64,000 nt of DNA, from contig CAMCBZ010000001.1 in the NCBI GenBank assembly GCA_945873145.1, positions 62,001 through 126,000 of the forward strand, written 5' to 3'. This DNA is from an uncultured Prevotella sp. GTDB taxonomy: Bacteria; Bacteroidota; Bacteroidia; Bacteroidales; Bacteroidaceae. The position numbers and the translations under genes were made by a program. The notes under the pieces are model-generated. The model was not told the DNA's origin. It saw only the letters and a program-made list of their open reading frames with translations, and searched no databases. How positions within the stretch are numbered: the first letter of the stretch is position 1; each line of letters opens with the position of its first letter. Of the stretch, positions 45,714-55,435 are shown piece after piece.

Positions 45714-46532
45714 TTACTTCACGCGTGATTTGATTTCGCCTTTCACGCCCTTGTATCCTACCAGGAAGGCCTTGGCAGAGCCGAAGCGGAGGTGGAGATC
45801 CAAGCGCACGGGAATGTGGTTGGCATCGTCGCTGACAAAGAAATCCACGATCTTTTTATAGGGCTTTCCGTCTTCGCTTTCGAGATAAGCCAGTTTCAGG
45901 CAGCGGTAGGTGTGGCCGTCGTCGGCTTTGACATTGACTTTTCCTTCATAGTGCAGACGGGCGGGATCACGGCTGTCACCGTCGACCATAGGAAAGTCGA
46001 CATTGTGTCCTTTCTTCCATGACTCTGGATTGAAGGAGCGGGCACGGAGGAAGATGCTCATCATGTCATAAACACAGTCGTTGTAGGTGTGCTTTTCCCA
46101 TTCGTTCTTTCCATCGTGCTTCTTGCGGTGCTGCACGACGTGGCACTTACCATCGGGGTAGGTGTAGAATACCTCGTCGACCGTGTATCGGCTGCCTTCG
46201 CGTGCGCCTTTGCGGTAATAGAGCGGTGCCATGTCCAAGCTGTTGTAGCACAGCAGGGTGTCGCGAAGCACAAAGAAGTCATCAACGCGGTGGTTGCCAC
46301 GTGTGATGAGGCTGCCGCGCCATGCCGGCGTGCCTTTGTAGACACTCTTTACCGTAGAGAACGAGGCGGAACCAGCCTTGACCCATACGAACTTCCAATT
46401 ATAATAGAGGTTGTAGGAGAGAAACTCTCCCGACTTAAACGCAGTGTTTCGGAAGGTGCACTGCGCTCCGGCCTGTGTGGCAATCAGGGCCAACACAAGA
46501 CTGACAAACCAGATTTTCAGTGTTTTCATCAT
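45714..46532 (-). CDS. DUF3108 domain protein, exported
   Basis: A 272-residue protein with a signal peptide (cleaved after TQAGAQ, about residue 24). The mature part is beta-rich, as in DUF3108 proteins (FLSYNLYYNWKFVWVKAGSA, RYTVDEVFYTYPDGKCHVVQ, IVDFFVSDDANHIPVRLDL), probably a periplasmic beta-barrel-like or calycin-type domain. Either of two adjacent ATGs may start it. It follows the Ig-like lipoprotein gene after 107 bp on the same strand. Function is unknown; a role in envelope lipid binding has been suggested for similar folds, but not shown here. Confidence 0.82.
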   Translation of the reverse strand: MMKTLKIWFVSLVLALIATQAGAQCTFRNTAFKSGEFLSYNLYYNWKFVWVKAGSASFSTVKSVYKGTPAWRGSLITRGNHRVDDFFVLRDTLLCYNSLDMAPLYYRKGAREGSRYTVDEVFYTYPDGKCHVVQHRKKHDGKNEWEKHTYNDCVYDMMSIFLRARSFNPESWKKGHNVDFPMVDGDSRDPARLHYEGKVNVKADDGHTYRCLKLAYLESEDGKPYKKIVDFFVSDDANHIPVRLDLHLRFGSAKAFLVGYKGVKGEIKSRVK

Positions 46533-46599
46533 TTCTTGATTTTGTTATTCTGTCTTGATACTTATATAGAACAAACTGAATGCTTATGAAAGAGCAAGT

Positions 46600-46631
46600 A
46601 GTCAGGGAAGGCATGAAGCCGTCCTCTGACT
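46600..46631 (-). terminator. Possible terminator after the Ig-like lipoprotein gene
   Basis: AGTCAG-GGC and GCC-CTGACT arms pair around an ATGAA loop just downstream of the stop on the minus strand. The T-rich tail is weak (ACTTGCTCTTTC), so it may be only an attenuator. Confidence 0.4.
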
Positions 46632-46639
46632 ATCCTGGC

Positions 46640-48619
46640 TTAGGGTTGAGGGATGTATTGAATGCCGAGTTTCTTGGCTCTTTCGGCATTTCTATGCTGC
46701 ACCTGCTTTTGCTTATCAGCCTTCTGCTTGGTGATGGCCGACGGCTTTTGGCGATAGAGTGGTGTGGCAGTGGGATCCCATGAGCGTGTGGCGTCCCATT
46801 TGGCGCGACATTCTATTACTTCGGGATAGTAATAGACAGGTTCCGGCTCTATGTCCTTGCCGAAATCGCCTGTATCCCAAAGCCTGTTGTTGTTGGTATC
46901 CTCGATCATCCTCAGGTAGTACTTACCTTCCTTGAGGTAGTAGAACTCCGCCTGTCCGTTGTCTGTGAAGGCTTGCTTGACGACCTTATCGCTCTCGTCC
47001 ATGAGTTGTGCGATGACGTGCTTGCCTTGCATGCCGTTGATGGTGACGACCAACGAGGCATAGGTGTCGTTACTGCGCACTTTCAGACCGGTCTTGATCT
47101 TGGCAGACAGATCGCCGTAGATGGACTGGAAAGCGGTACTGTCAATCTCTAAGCTATATTGATGATCGGGCTTCCACGATGCCTTGAGCAGGTAGGAAAG
47201 GGCATTGATACGCTTCATCTCAAAGGGCTCACGGTACCATAGCGAGTCGCTGGGCGGTTGGGAATAGAGATGTACCATCTTTTCGATGTCTACATCCTTG
47301 ACAGGTACCTGTGACGTCATGGTGACGTTTTGGTCCGGATCCATTTCGCTGCTGGGCATAATGGCTATATCTAATGGCTTCACGGCCATGACCGAGTCGT
47401 AGGGTTCTCCCTTTTTCTTTTTCTTCTCCTGCTCTTTTGCCCATTTGTCGTAGGCTTTCTTTTGCTCTTTCAGCCGTTTGGCGTAAGGTTGCTTGGAGAG
47501 GATAGTGAGCGTGTCGGTACGCAGACGGAGCACACCGAGCGAGTCGGTGATATGGTGCTGTAGCTCCACTTCGAGCGTGTCCTGGTTGATCAGTGCCGTG
47601 TCGCGTAGCCAGTAGGTGATGGTATCACGCTTAGCTGACGGGTCGATAATGAAGGCGTTGTCGGCATTGAAGTTCAGTCCGCGGAGCTTGGGAAGGTCTT
47701 CGTCACCATAGGTATAGAAGAGTGTGAAGTGATTGGCTTCCTTTCGCTCAGCCTTCACAAAGTACCGGTCGGTGTTGATGCCGGTGAAGGCACGCAGACA
47801 GATGTCGTCCGGGAGGTAATGAGTGTAGTGCACATCAGTGATGCTGGCGATGTGGAGCGTGTCGAGCCACGTCGTGTCCTGCCTGACATCAGGCTTGAAT
47901 GTCGGTGTGATCGTTTGATGATTGAAGGCAATCATCTCGCTTTTCTGCGCATAGCGATAGTCACCGTCAGCGTCTTTGAGGGCGTAGATGCGGTAGGAGC
48001 CGGGGGCTACGCCACGTATGATGAAGTGTCCGCGGGAGTCAGTGCGCGACACGCGCATCATAGGAGTCTTCTGAAATGCGCTGTCCTCCATGTTGTTGTA
48101 AAGACCCACAAGAATGCCTTTGACCGGCTCCAAATTGTCGGCTTCGAGCACGTAACCGGCCACTTCGAGCGTATCAATATGGTCACCGGTGGAGAAACTA
48201 TAGGTGTAGTTACCCAGCGGATTGCCCTCGTTGTTGTCAGAGATGGCGTTGGAGAAGTCAATCGTATAGGTAGTGTTGGGCTTCAGAGAGTCCATGAGCT
48301 CCACGCTGATGCGCTTGCCTTGTCCCTTGATCTCGGGCGCCTCGAGTTGTGGCGGCGAAACGACGACATTCTCAGTAGGGTTGTCGATGGTGATGAACTC
48401 ATCAAAGTTGATGTATATGTGCTTGCGGTGCACATTGGTGGCATGGTCAGCAGGATTGGCACCGACCACTTTAGGCGGTGTCTCATCGTACCAGCCACCG
48501 TCGGGCTGTCCCATGCGGGCACACGAGTGGAGCAGAAGCAGGAAAAGGAAAGAGAGGGTGAAGAGCAGCGAGCGGCTGACGGTCTCTTTCCATTTGATAT
48601 GCTTGTTATGCTTGTCCAT
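46640..48619 (-). CDS. Ig-like domain lipoprotein
   Basis: A 659-residue predicted lipoprotein with the lipobox LLHSC (Cys33). An SbsA-type bacterial Ig-like domain follows (about 45-140; PPKVVGANPADHATNVHRKH, YINFDEFITI). A CarboxypepD_reg-like beta-sandwich is at about 150-230 (GYVLEADNLEPVKGILVGLY, RGVAPGSYRIYALKDADGDY). The long remainder has no clear domain and a Lys/Glu-rich coil near residue 400. The ending RLWDTGDFGKDIEPEPVYYY resembles cell-surface proteins annotated as Ig-like in Bacteroidetes. A surface-exposed structural or adhesion role is inferred. Confidence 0.78.
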   Translation of the reverse strand: MDKHNKHIKWKETVSRSLLFTLSFLFLLLLHSCARMGQPDGGWYDETPPKVVGANPADHATNVHRKHIYINFDEFITIDNPTENVVVSPPQLEAPEIKGQGKRISVELMDSLKPNTTYTIDFSNAISDNNEGNPLGNYTYSFSTGDHIDTLEVAGYVLEADNLEPVKGILVGLYNNMEDSAFQKTPMMRVSRTDSRGHFIIRGVAPGSYRIYALKDADGDYRYAQKSEMIAFNHQTITPTFKPDVRQDTTWLDTLHIASITDVHYTHYLPDDICLRAFTGINTDRYFVKAERKEANHFTLFYTYGDEDLPKLRGLNFNADNAFIIDPSAKRDTITYWLRDTALINQDTLEVELQHHITDSLGVLRLRTDTLTILSKQPYAKRLKEQKKAYDKWAKEQEKKKKKGEPYDSVMAVKPLDIAIMPSSEMDPDQNVTMTSQVPVKDVDIEKMVHLYSQPPSDSLWYREPFEMKRINALSYLLKASWKPDHQYSLEIDSTAFQSIYGDLSAKIKTGLKVRSNDTYASLVVTINGMQGKHVIAQLMDESDKVVKQAFTDNGQAEFYYLKEGKYYLRMIEDTNNNRLWDTGDFGKDIEPEPVYYYPEVIECRAKWDATRSWDPTATPLYRQKPSAITKQKADKQKQVQHRNAERAKKLGIQYIPQP

Positions 48620-48705
48620 GGTTTATACTCGTTTATGCTCTGCACTTCTGTGATCCCCTGCAGGCGGTGAGAGAAGCCAGTGAGGTATGTGGCAGAGTGA
48701 CAGAA

Positions 48706-50226
48706 CTATTCGTTTTCTTTATGGTTCATCTCCAGCAATTCATCCATATTCTTTCTGGAGTTGCTCAGTCGCGGCACCTTATGCTGTCCGCCGAGCTTGC
48801 CTTTTGATTTGAGCCAGTCGTTGAAGAGGTTGGGCCTTGCCTTGACGACTTCGAGGTGCTGGAGCGTGACGTTGTGTGAGCGCTTGGCCTCATAGTCGGA
48901 GTTGATCTCTTGCAGTTTCTTGTCAAGAAGGTCGGCGAAACGGTCCAGACTGTCGGGCTCTACAGAGAACTCAATGAGCCACTGATGGCGGCACTTGGCG
49001 TTTTCGTCCATGTAGACAGGTGCGGCCGTGTATTCCTTGACTTGTGCGCCAGTCTTCTCGCAGGCGTATGCAAGTCCCTTCTCGGCGTTGTCCATGATCA
49101 GTTCCTCGCCGAAGGCGTTGATGAAGTACTTGGTGCGTCCGGTGATGACGAACTTATACGGTCGCTTGGATGTGAAGCTGATGGTGTCACCTATCATGTA
49201 GCGCCACAATCCGCACGATGTGGTGATGACAATGGCATAGTTGCGTCCGAGTTCCACACCTTCGAGCGGTACGATGTTCGGGTTGTCTTTTCCTACGTCC
49301 TCCAAGGGGATGAACTCATAAAACACGCCATAGTCGAGCATCAGGAGCATGCTTTTGTCGGTCGGATCGTCCTGCAATCCGAAGAAGCCCTCAGAGGCGT
49401 TGTAGGTCTCCATATAGTGCATCTTCGGTGAGGTGATGATCTGTTCATACTGTTTGCGGTAGGGCGTGAAGGCAATACCGCCGTGGAAGAACACCTCCAA
49501 GTTGGGCCACACATCTTCTATATGCTCTTTTCCGGAGATCTCCAGCACACGCACGAGCACGCTGAGCATCCACGATGGCACACCGGAAATGTTGGTCACA
49601 TTGCATTTCAGACATTCGTGGGCAATGCGGTCGCGCTTGACTTCAAAGTCGGAAAGCAGGGCCGTCTGCTTCTTCGGCACGCGGAAGAGGTTGACGATCG
49701 GGTTGATGTTCTCGATGAGGATGGCGCTGAGGTCACCGACGAGGGAGCCTTCCACGTTGTAGTTGGGCGAGTGGCTGCCCCCGAGGATGAGCGACTTGCC
49801 GTCGAAGAGACGGCTGCCGGGATTGTTGCGAAGATAGACAGCGACCACGTCAGCGCCACCTTTATAGTGGATGTTGTGCAGTCCGTCGGAAGAAACAGGG
49901 ATGAACTTCGACTTGTCGTTGGTGGTTCCAGAGGATTTGGCATACCATTTCACTACGCCGGGCCACAATATATTGGCTTCGCCGTGGCGCATACGATCGA
50001 TGTCGCTTTTCAGTTCTTCGTATGTATTAATGGGCACGTTGTTGACGAAATCGTCGTAGCTGTGCGTACTTGCCAGCATGTGGTTGCGTCCATATTCGGT
50101 ATATTTACCCTTCTCAAGCAGGTAGTGCAGGACACGGCGTTGCAGAGCCTCGGGCTGAGTGTAGTGCTTCTCGAGCTCATATTGTCGTGGCTTAAACAGC
50201 TTACTTGCAATTTTTGTCAAACTCAT
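48706..50226 (-). CDS. GH3-family acyl-adenylate-forming amido synthetase
   Basis: A 506-residue protein of the GH3 superfamily, first known from plants, where members conjugate amino acids to jasmonate or auxin through an acyl-adenylate. Visible landmarks are the phosphate-binding loop AKSSGTTNDKSKFIPVS (around residue 94), the adenylation segment MHYMETYNASEGFFGLQDD, and DTISFTSKRPYKFVITGRTK. The C-terminal subdomain ends QHKVPRLSNSRKNMDELL. Such genes are widespread in Bacteroidetes with unknown substrates. A TAATTTTG box lies at 50255-50262 on the minus strand. Confidence 0.85.
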   Translation of the reverse strand: MSLTKIASKLFKPRQYELEKHYTQPEALQRRVLHYLLEKGKYTEYGRNHMLASTHSYDDFVNNVPINTYEELKSDIDRMRHGEANILWPGVVKWYAKSSGTTNDKSKFIPVSSDGLHNIHYKGGADVVAVYLRNNPGSRLFDGKSLILGGSHSPNYNVEGSLVGDLSAILIENINPIVNLFRVPKKQTALLSDFEVKRDRIAHECLKCNVTNISGVPSWMLSVLVRVLEISGKEHIEDVWPNLEVFFHGGIAFTPYRKQYEQIITSPKMHYMETYNASEGFFGLQDDPTDKSMLLMLDYGVFYEFIPLEDVGKDNPNIVPLEGVELGRNYAIVITTSCGLWRYMIGDTISFTSKRPYKFVITGRTKYFINAFGEELIMDNAEKGLAYACEKTGAQVKEYTAAPVYMDENAKCRHQWLIEFSVEPDSLDRFADLLDKKLQEINSDYEAKRSHNVTLQHLEVVKARPNLFNDWLKSKGKLGGQHKVPRLSNSRKNMDELLEMNHKENE

Positions 50227-50340
50227 AATTTGCGCAATATATCAATCTAAGGTGCAAAATTAGCCTAAAACTTTGACATCCTCTACTAATTTAGCTTTTT
50301 TTATATGTGTAGATGGCTTTTGTAGCAACTGTGGAGAAGA

Positions 50341-50389
50341 AAAGAAAAACCTCCAGCAAAGGCTTTTGGGTTTAGCCTTGGCTGGAGGT
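50341..50389 (-). terminator. Terminator of the ychF-lgt operon
   Basis: ACCTCCAGC (50349-50357) pairs with GCTGGAGGT (50381-50389), extended by an AGGCT/AGCCT inner stem. On the minus strand it is followed by TTTTTCTTT. Confidence 0.88.
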
Positions 50390-50417
50390 GGTTATGTGTG
50401 GATGAGCAGATGATGGC

Positions 50418-51266
50418 TCAATCTTGCTTTACAGGTTTGAACTTCTTGGCGTGGAGGATGCACAGGATGCCGATGATGATAAATGGAATCGACAGCAACT
50501 GTCCCATATCCAGCGGCAGATTAGCCTCGAAAGCTTCCTGGATGTCCTTGGTGTACTCGATGAGGAAGCGGGCGACAAACACCAGCGTGAGGCACAGTCC
50601 GAGGTAGAGTCCGCTGCCCACCATGTCGCGATGCTTGCGATAGACGAGGTAGATGATCACGAAGAAGCAGGCGTAGGACAGAGCCTCATAGAGCTGACCG
50701 GGATGGCGTGGGTACTGGTCTACACGCTCGAAGATGAAAGCCCAGGGCACATCAGTCACTTTGCCGATGATCTCACTGTTCATCAGATTGCCCAAGCGGA
50801 TGAAGGTGGCTGTGACACAGGAGCAGATGCCCATGTTGTCAAACACCACCCAGGGCGAGAGCTTGTTGCGGTGGGAGTAGATGAAGATGGCGATGATCAT
50901 ACCGATCACGCCGCCATGTGAGGCCAAGCCTTCATAGCCGGTAAATACCCATGTGCCGCTGGGCAGGCGGTGGAAAGGTATGAGCATCTCTATGAAATGA
51001 TCCCAGGACGAGAGGAAATAGTCGGGCTGATAGAACAGACAGTGGCCCAGTCGTGCACCCACAAGCACAGAAACGAAGATGTAGATAAACAGCGGCTCGA
51101 ACTTCTCGTCGGGGATATGTTGCTGCTTATAGAGCCGCTGCATGAGCAGATAGCCCAACAGCAGACCCATGAGCCAGCACATCGAATACCAGCGAAGGCC
51201 AAAATGTCCCACGTGGAACATGACTTGGTCGGGGTCCCAAACGATATATGAAAGCAATGTTGACAT
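50418..51266 (-). CDS. lgt: Prolipoprotein diacylglyceryl transferase
   Basis: Inner-membrane enzyme that transfers diacylglycerol from phosphatidylglycerol to the lipobox cysteine, the first step of lipoprotein maturation. The 282-residue protein has about seven spans and the Lgt landmarks ASHGGVIGMIIAIF, FIRLGNLMNSEIIG (the RxxNxxNxE motif) and YPRHPGQLYEALSY. It lies 55 bp downstream of ychF in one operon. Several predicted lipoproteins in this window would be its substrates. Confidence 0.95.
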   Translation of the reverse strand: MSTLLSYIVWDPDQVMFHVGHFGLRWYSMCWLMGLLLGYLLMQRLYKQQHIPDEKFEPLFIYIFVSVLVGARLGHCLFYQPDYFLSSWDHFIEMLIPFHRLPSGTWVFTGYEGLASHGGVIGMIIAIFIYSHRNKLSPWVVFDNMGICSCVTATFIRLGNLMNSEIIGKVTDVPWAFIFERVDQYPRHPGQLYEALSYACFFVIIYLVYRKHRDMVGSGLYLGLCLTLVFVARFLIEYTKDIQEAFEANLPLDMGQLLSIPFIIIGILCILHAKKFKPVKQD

Positions 51267-51321
51267 GATATGTGCCTTTTTAGCTTATAATATATGTGTA
51301 ACAGGGTAGGGCGCCCGTGGC

Positions 51322-52425
51322 TTAGACGTTGAAGCGGAAGTGCATGATGTCGCCGTCCTGCACCTCATAGTCCTTGCCCTCGATGCCGAGCTTACCGGCC
51401 TCGCGCACAGCGGCCTCAGAGCCGTACTTGATATAATCCTCGTATTTGATGACCTCGGCGCGAATGAATCCCTTCTCGAAGTCGGTGTGGATGACACCGG
51501 CGCACTGTGGTGCTTTCCAGCCCTTATGGAAAGTCCAGGCCTTCACCTCCATTTCGCCGGCGGTGATGAACGTTTGCAGGTTGAGCAGGTGGTAGGCCTT
51601 TTTGATGAGTCGGTTGACGCCGCTCTCCTCCAATCCGAGTTCGTCGAGGAAGAGCTTCTTATCTTCATAGGTATCGAGGGAGGCGATGTCTTCCTCAGTC
51701 TTAGCAGCGATGACCATAGCCTCGGCGCCTTCCTTGGCAGCGATCTCCTCTATCTTCTTGGAGTAGTCGTTGCCCGTTTTGGCACTCTGCTCGTCGACAT
51801 TGCAGACATAGAGCACCGGTTTGGTGGTGAGCAGGAAGAGGTCGTGGGCGGCCTGCTGCTCTTCCTTGGTGTCGAAAGTCACCGAGCGGGCGTTTTCTCC
51901 ACGGTCAAGGACCTCTTTATAAGCCTTGAGGACAGACACTAAGATCTTAGCGTCTTTGTTGCCGGTAGCGGCTATTTTCTCCTGCTTGGCCAGCTGTCCT
52001 TCGATCGTCTCCAAGTCTTTGAGCTGCAACTCTGTATCGATTGTCTCCTTGTCAGCGATAGGATCTACGGGCGCACCGCCCTCGCGCACCACGTTGTCGT
52101 CGTCGAAGCAGCGGATGACATGAATGATGGCATCGCACTCGCGGATGTTTCCGAGGAACTTATTGCCGAGTCCTTCACCTTTGGAAGCGCCTTTGACCAG
52201 TCCTGCAATGTCCACGATCTCGCAGGTAGCGGGCACGATACGTCCCGGGTGCACGATTTCGGCAAGCTTAGTGAGCCGCTCGTCGGGCACGGTAATCACG
52301 CCCAGGTTGGGTTCTATCGTACAGAAAGGGAAGTTAGCGGCCTGTGCCTTAGCACTGGACAGGCAATTGAACAAAGTAGACTTTCCCACGTTTGGTAAGC
52401 CTACAATACCACATTTTAATGACAT
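51322..52425 (-). CDS. ychF: Redox-regulated ATPase YchF
   Basis: Obg-family P-loop protein that binds ribosomes and hydrolyses ATP rather than GTP. The 367-residue protein has the P-loop [14 protein letters not shown] at the N-terminus, switch II-like [20 protein letters not shown], and the C-terminal TGS domain ([20 protein letters not shown]) ending [16 protein letters not shown]. It is the first gene of an operon with lgt. Confidence 0.96.
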   Translation of the reverse strand: MSLKCGIVGLPNVGKSTLFNCLSSAKAQAANFPFCTIEPNLGVITVPDERLTKLAEIVHPGRIVPATCEIVDIAGLVKGASKGEGLGNKFLGNIRECDAIIHVIRCFDDDNVVREGGAPVDPIADKETIDTELQLKDLETIEGQLAKQEKIAATGNKDAKILVSVLKAYKEVLDRGENARSVTFDTKEEQQAAHDLFLLTTKPVLYVCNVDEQSAKTGNDYSKKIEEIAAKEGAEAMVIAAKTEEDIASLDTYEDKKLFLDELGLEESGVNRLIKKAYHLLNLQTFITAGEMEVKAWTFHKGWKAPQCAGVIHTDFEKGFIRAEVIKYEDYIKYGSEAAVREAGKLGIEGKDYEVQDGDIMHFRFNV

Positions 52426-52459
52426 GTCTTTATATAAACGTTTATATCTTTTCCGTTTG

Positions 52460-52491
52460 CAAAAGTAAGAAAAATATCTGAGGTGGGCAAA
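52460..52491 (-). promoter_or_regulatory. ychF-lgt promoter
   Basis: On the minus strand, TTTG (52488-52491), a 20-bp spacer and TACTTTTG (52460-52467) match the consensus, about 35 bp before the ychF start. Confidence 0.65.
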
Positions 52492-52513
52492 GGTAACTGT
52501 TAAAATCCAAATA

Positions 52514-52555
52514 TCTTATAAGATTTTTGGAATCGATTCCCAAAATCTTATAAGA
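52514..52555. repeat. 42-bp near-perfect inverted repeat between polA and ychF
   Basis: Arms 52514-52534 and 52535-52555 match at 20 of 21 positions with no spacer. Each arm holds the self-complementary TCTTATAAGA, and the centre is GGAATCGATTCC. It begins 28 nt after the polA stop. It could act in polA 3'-end formation, but no T-run follows. The GAATCGATTC core recurs in the dispersed element copies A and B. Confidence 0.85.
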
Positions 52556-52582
52556 AATTTGGAATTGTCTTGCTTCTTTACT

Positions 52583-55345
52583 TTAGTGCGCTTCCAGCCA
52601 GTTCTTTCCCCAACCGGCGTCAGCAATCAGTGGAACGCTGAGCCTGCAAGCGTTTTGCATCTCCGTGAGGACGATGTTCTCGACCTTGTCTTTCTCTTCG
52701 GGATAGACACTGAAGTTGAGTTCGTCGTGTACCTGCAGGATCATTTTTGATCGGATGCCTTCCTCTTTGAAGCGTCGCCAGATGCGTATCATGGCTATCT
52801 TGATGATGTCGGCTTCCGATCCCTGAATGGGCGCGTTGATGGCATTGCGCTCTGCGAAGCCGCGCACGGTGCCGTTCTTGGAGTCGATGTCAGGCAGATA
52901 GCGTCGCCGGCCAAACATCGTCTCAGCGTATTTCTTCTCGCGTGCTGTCGCGATGGCGCTTTCCATAAACGCATGGACTTTAGGGAAGGTAGCGAAATAA
53001 TCCTGGATGAGCTGCCGGGCTTCACCGTTGGTAATGCCCATGCGCTGTGCCAGGCCAAAGGCAGTGATGCCGTAGATGATGCCGAAGTTGGCTTGCTTGG
53101 CCTTTTTGCGTTGTGCGTCGGTGACCTCATCAAGGGGTTCTTTCCATATCTTGGCGGCTGTGGCGCGGTGGATGTCCAGTCCCTCTCGGAACGCCTCTAT
53201 CATGTTCTCGTCGCCACTGAGGTGAGCCATAATGCGCAACTCTATTTGGCTGTAGTCAGCGGAGAAGAAGAGACAGCCCGGCTCAGGCACGAAGCACTTG
53301 CGGATCTCCTTGCCGTCGTCGTCACGCACGGGGATGTTTTGCAGGTTGGGGTCGGACGACGAGAGGCGGCCCGTGGCGGTAACAGCTTGATTGAAAGATG
53401 TATGGATGTGTCCGGTACGCTTGTTGATCAGTTGGGGGAGCGCCTCGACATAGGTGCCGAGAAGTTTTTTAAGACCACGGTAGTTGAGGATGTCGTCGAC
53501 AATAGGCGCCTTGTCGCGCAGCTGTAGCAGCACTTCCTCAGAGGTGACATACTGACCTGTGCGTGTCTTCTTGGGCTTGTCAAGGAGTTGCATCTTGCCG
53601 AAGAGAATGTCGCCCACCTGTTTGGGACTGCTGATGTTGAAGGTTTCTCCTGCGAGCTCATAGGCGTGTTGTTCATAGTGTGCCATGCGCTCCTTGAAGA
53701 TGCGCTCCGTCTCTTTGAGCGAGTCGGTGTCGAGGCAGACGCCGTTGAGCTCCATGTCGGCAAGCACCTTGACGAGTGGCATCTCTATGTCCCAGAACAA
53801 ACGTTCCATACCCGCCTCCTTGAGTTTAGGTTCAAGTACATTCTTCAGTTTCAACGTGACGTCAGCGTCCTCAGCCGCATACTCATAGACATCATGTGGA
53901 TCCAAGTCGCGCATGTTCTTCTGATGTTTTCCTTTGGGGCCGATGAGCTCTTCGATGTGCACGGTACGGTAGTGTAGGAGTGTCTCTGCCATGAAGTCCA
54001 TGTTGTGATGCAGTTCGGGCTGAAGCACATAATGGGCGAGCATGGTGTCGAACATCGGTCCCTGTATGTCCACGCCATAGTTTCGGAGCACTTCATAGTC
54101 GTACTTGATATTTTGCCCGACCTTGAGTGTTTCCGTGTTCTCGTAGAGAGTTTTGAATATGTTAACATATTGCAAGGCTTCTTCACGGTTAGCTGGTATC
54201 GCCACATAATAAGCCTTGTTCTCCTCTACAGCGAAGCTCAAACCGACCAATTCGGCGTCGATTGGGTTGGTGGAAGTGGTCTCTGTGTCTAGACTGACAA
54301 TTTCTTTTGTCATCAAAAAGTCACAAAGTTGAGACGCATCATCCTTATTATCAACGAGTTGATATTTATGATCGATGGTTTTAAGGCTTGCGAGAATCGA
54401 ATTTTCAGCGGCAACTTGCCTGTCGGTCGGAATTTCTTCAAAAAGAGAAGGCTGTTTTGGAGTGTTTTTCTTGGTGTTTTCTGCTTTATGGAGAAATTTC
54501 TCGGCAAGTCGCTTAAACTCGAGTTGTGCGAAGATCTCGCTGAGTTGCTTCTCGTCGGGCTCGGTCATCTTCAGCTCATCGAGGTTGAGGTCGATGGGCA
54601 CATCGGTGCGGATGGTGGCGAGGAACTTCGACATCTTGATGTCTTCTTTGGCGTTTTCCACCTTCTCCCGCATTTTTCCTTTGAGCTGGTCGGCATGGGC
54701 GAGGAGCTCCTCACACGATCCGAACTCATTGATCAACTTCACGGCAGTCTTCTCTCCCACGCCGGGGCACCCCGGATAGTTGTCGGCAGAGTCACCCATG
54801 AGGGCCAGCAGGTCGATGACCTTGTGCGCCGAGTCGATGCCGTACTTCTCTTTGATCTCACTCTCGCCGATTTTGTCATAGCCACCGCCATGGCGTGGCT
54901 TGAACATAAAGACGTTTGGCGCGATGAGCTGTCCATAGTCTTTGTCGGGTGTGAGCATATAGGTCTCCACGCCGGCCTGCCCCGCTTTGGTGGCGAGGGT
55001 GCCGATGACGTCGTCGGCCTCAAAGCCGTCGGCCTGCAAGACGGGGATGTGCATGGCCTGCAGGATCTCCTTGATATAAGGCACGCTGAGCTTGATGTCT
55101 TCCGGTGTCTCCTCGCGCTGCGCCTTATAGGGTGGGTAAGCCTCGTGGCGGAACGTCTTGCCGTGGTCGAAAGCCACGCCGAGATGGGTGGGATGCTCTT
55201 TGTCGATGATCTCCTTCAACGTGTTGCAAAAGCCTAAGATAGCAGAGGTGTTCAGGCCTTTGGAGTTGATGGTCGGCCGGTTGATAAAGGCATAGTACGC
55301 CCGGAAAATGATGGCGTAAGCGTCGAGTAAGAAGAGCTTGTTCAT
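52583..55345 (-). CDS. polA: DNA polymerase I
   Basis: Repair and Okazaki-fragment polymerase of 920 residues. The N-terminal 5'-3' exonuclease domain (about 1-300) starts LFLLDAYAIIFRAYYAFINR and has GFEADDVIGTLA. The central 3'-5' exonuclease domain (about 330-510) keeps the acidic residues in SLDTETTSTNPIDAELVGLS, so proofreading is likely active. The polymerase domain has motif A DYSQIELRIMAHLSGDENM, motif B RKKAKQANFGIIYGITAFGL and motif C LQVHDELNFSV. Confidence 0.97.
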   Translation of the reverse strand: MNKLFLLDAYAIIFRAYYAFINRPTINSKGLNTSAILGFCNTLKEIIDKEHPTHLGVAFDHGKTFRHEAYPPYKAQREETPEDIKLSVPYIKEILQAMHIPVLQADGFEADDVIGTLATKAGQAGVETYMLTPDKDYGQLIAPNVFMFKPRHGGGYDKIGESEIKEKYGIDSAHKVIDLLALMGDSADNYPGCPGVGEKTAVKLINEFGSCEELLAHADQLKGKMREKVENAKEDIKMSKFLATIRTDVPIDLNLDELKMTEPDEKQLSEIFAQLEFKRLAEKFLHKAENTKKNTPKQPSLFEEIPTDRQVAAENSILASLKTIDHKYQLVDNKDDASQLCDFLMTKEIVSLDTETTSTNPIDAELVGLSFAVEENKAYYVAIPANREEALQYVNIFKTLYENTETLKVGQNIKYDYEVLRNYGVDIQGPMFDTMLAHYVLQPELHHNMDFMAETLLHYRTVHIEELIGPKGKHQKNMRDLDPHDVYEYAAEDADVTLKLKNVLEPKLKEAGMERLFWDIEMPLVKVLADMELNGVCLDTDSLKETERIFKERMAHYEQHAYELAGETFNISSPKQVGDILFGKMQLLDKPKKTRTGQYVTSEEVLLQLRDKAPIVDDILNYRGLKKLLGTYVEALPQLINKRTGHIHTSFNQAVTATGRLSSSDPNLQNIPVRDDDGKEIRKCFVPEPGCLFFSADYSQIELRIMAHLSGDENMIEAFREGLDIHRATAAKIWKEPLDEVTDAQRKKAKQANFGIIYGITAFGLAQRMGITNGEARQLIQDYFATFPKVHAFMESAIATAREKKYAETMFGRRRYLPDIDSKNGTVRGFAERNAINAPIQGSEADIIKIAMIRIWRRFKEEGIRSKMILQVHDELNFSVYPEEKDKVENIVLTEMQNACRLSVPLIADAGWGKNWLEAH

Positions 55346-55435
55346 TTGATATTTCGTTTTTATTTGTAAAATTACGAAATTATTGCCACATTATCCAATT
55401 AAAATAACTAATTTTGTATCAAAGATTACTATAGC

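Noticed and set aside
45565..45861. 98-codon open frame across the 22-bp array
   Set aside because: It consists mostly of translated repeats and antisense DUF3108 sequence; no protein would be expected.
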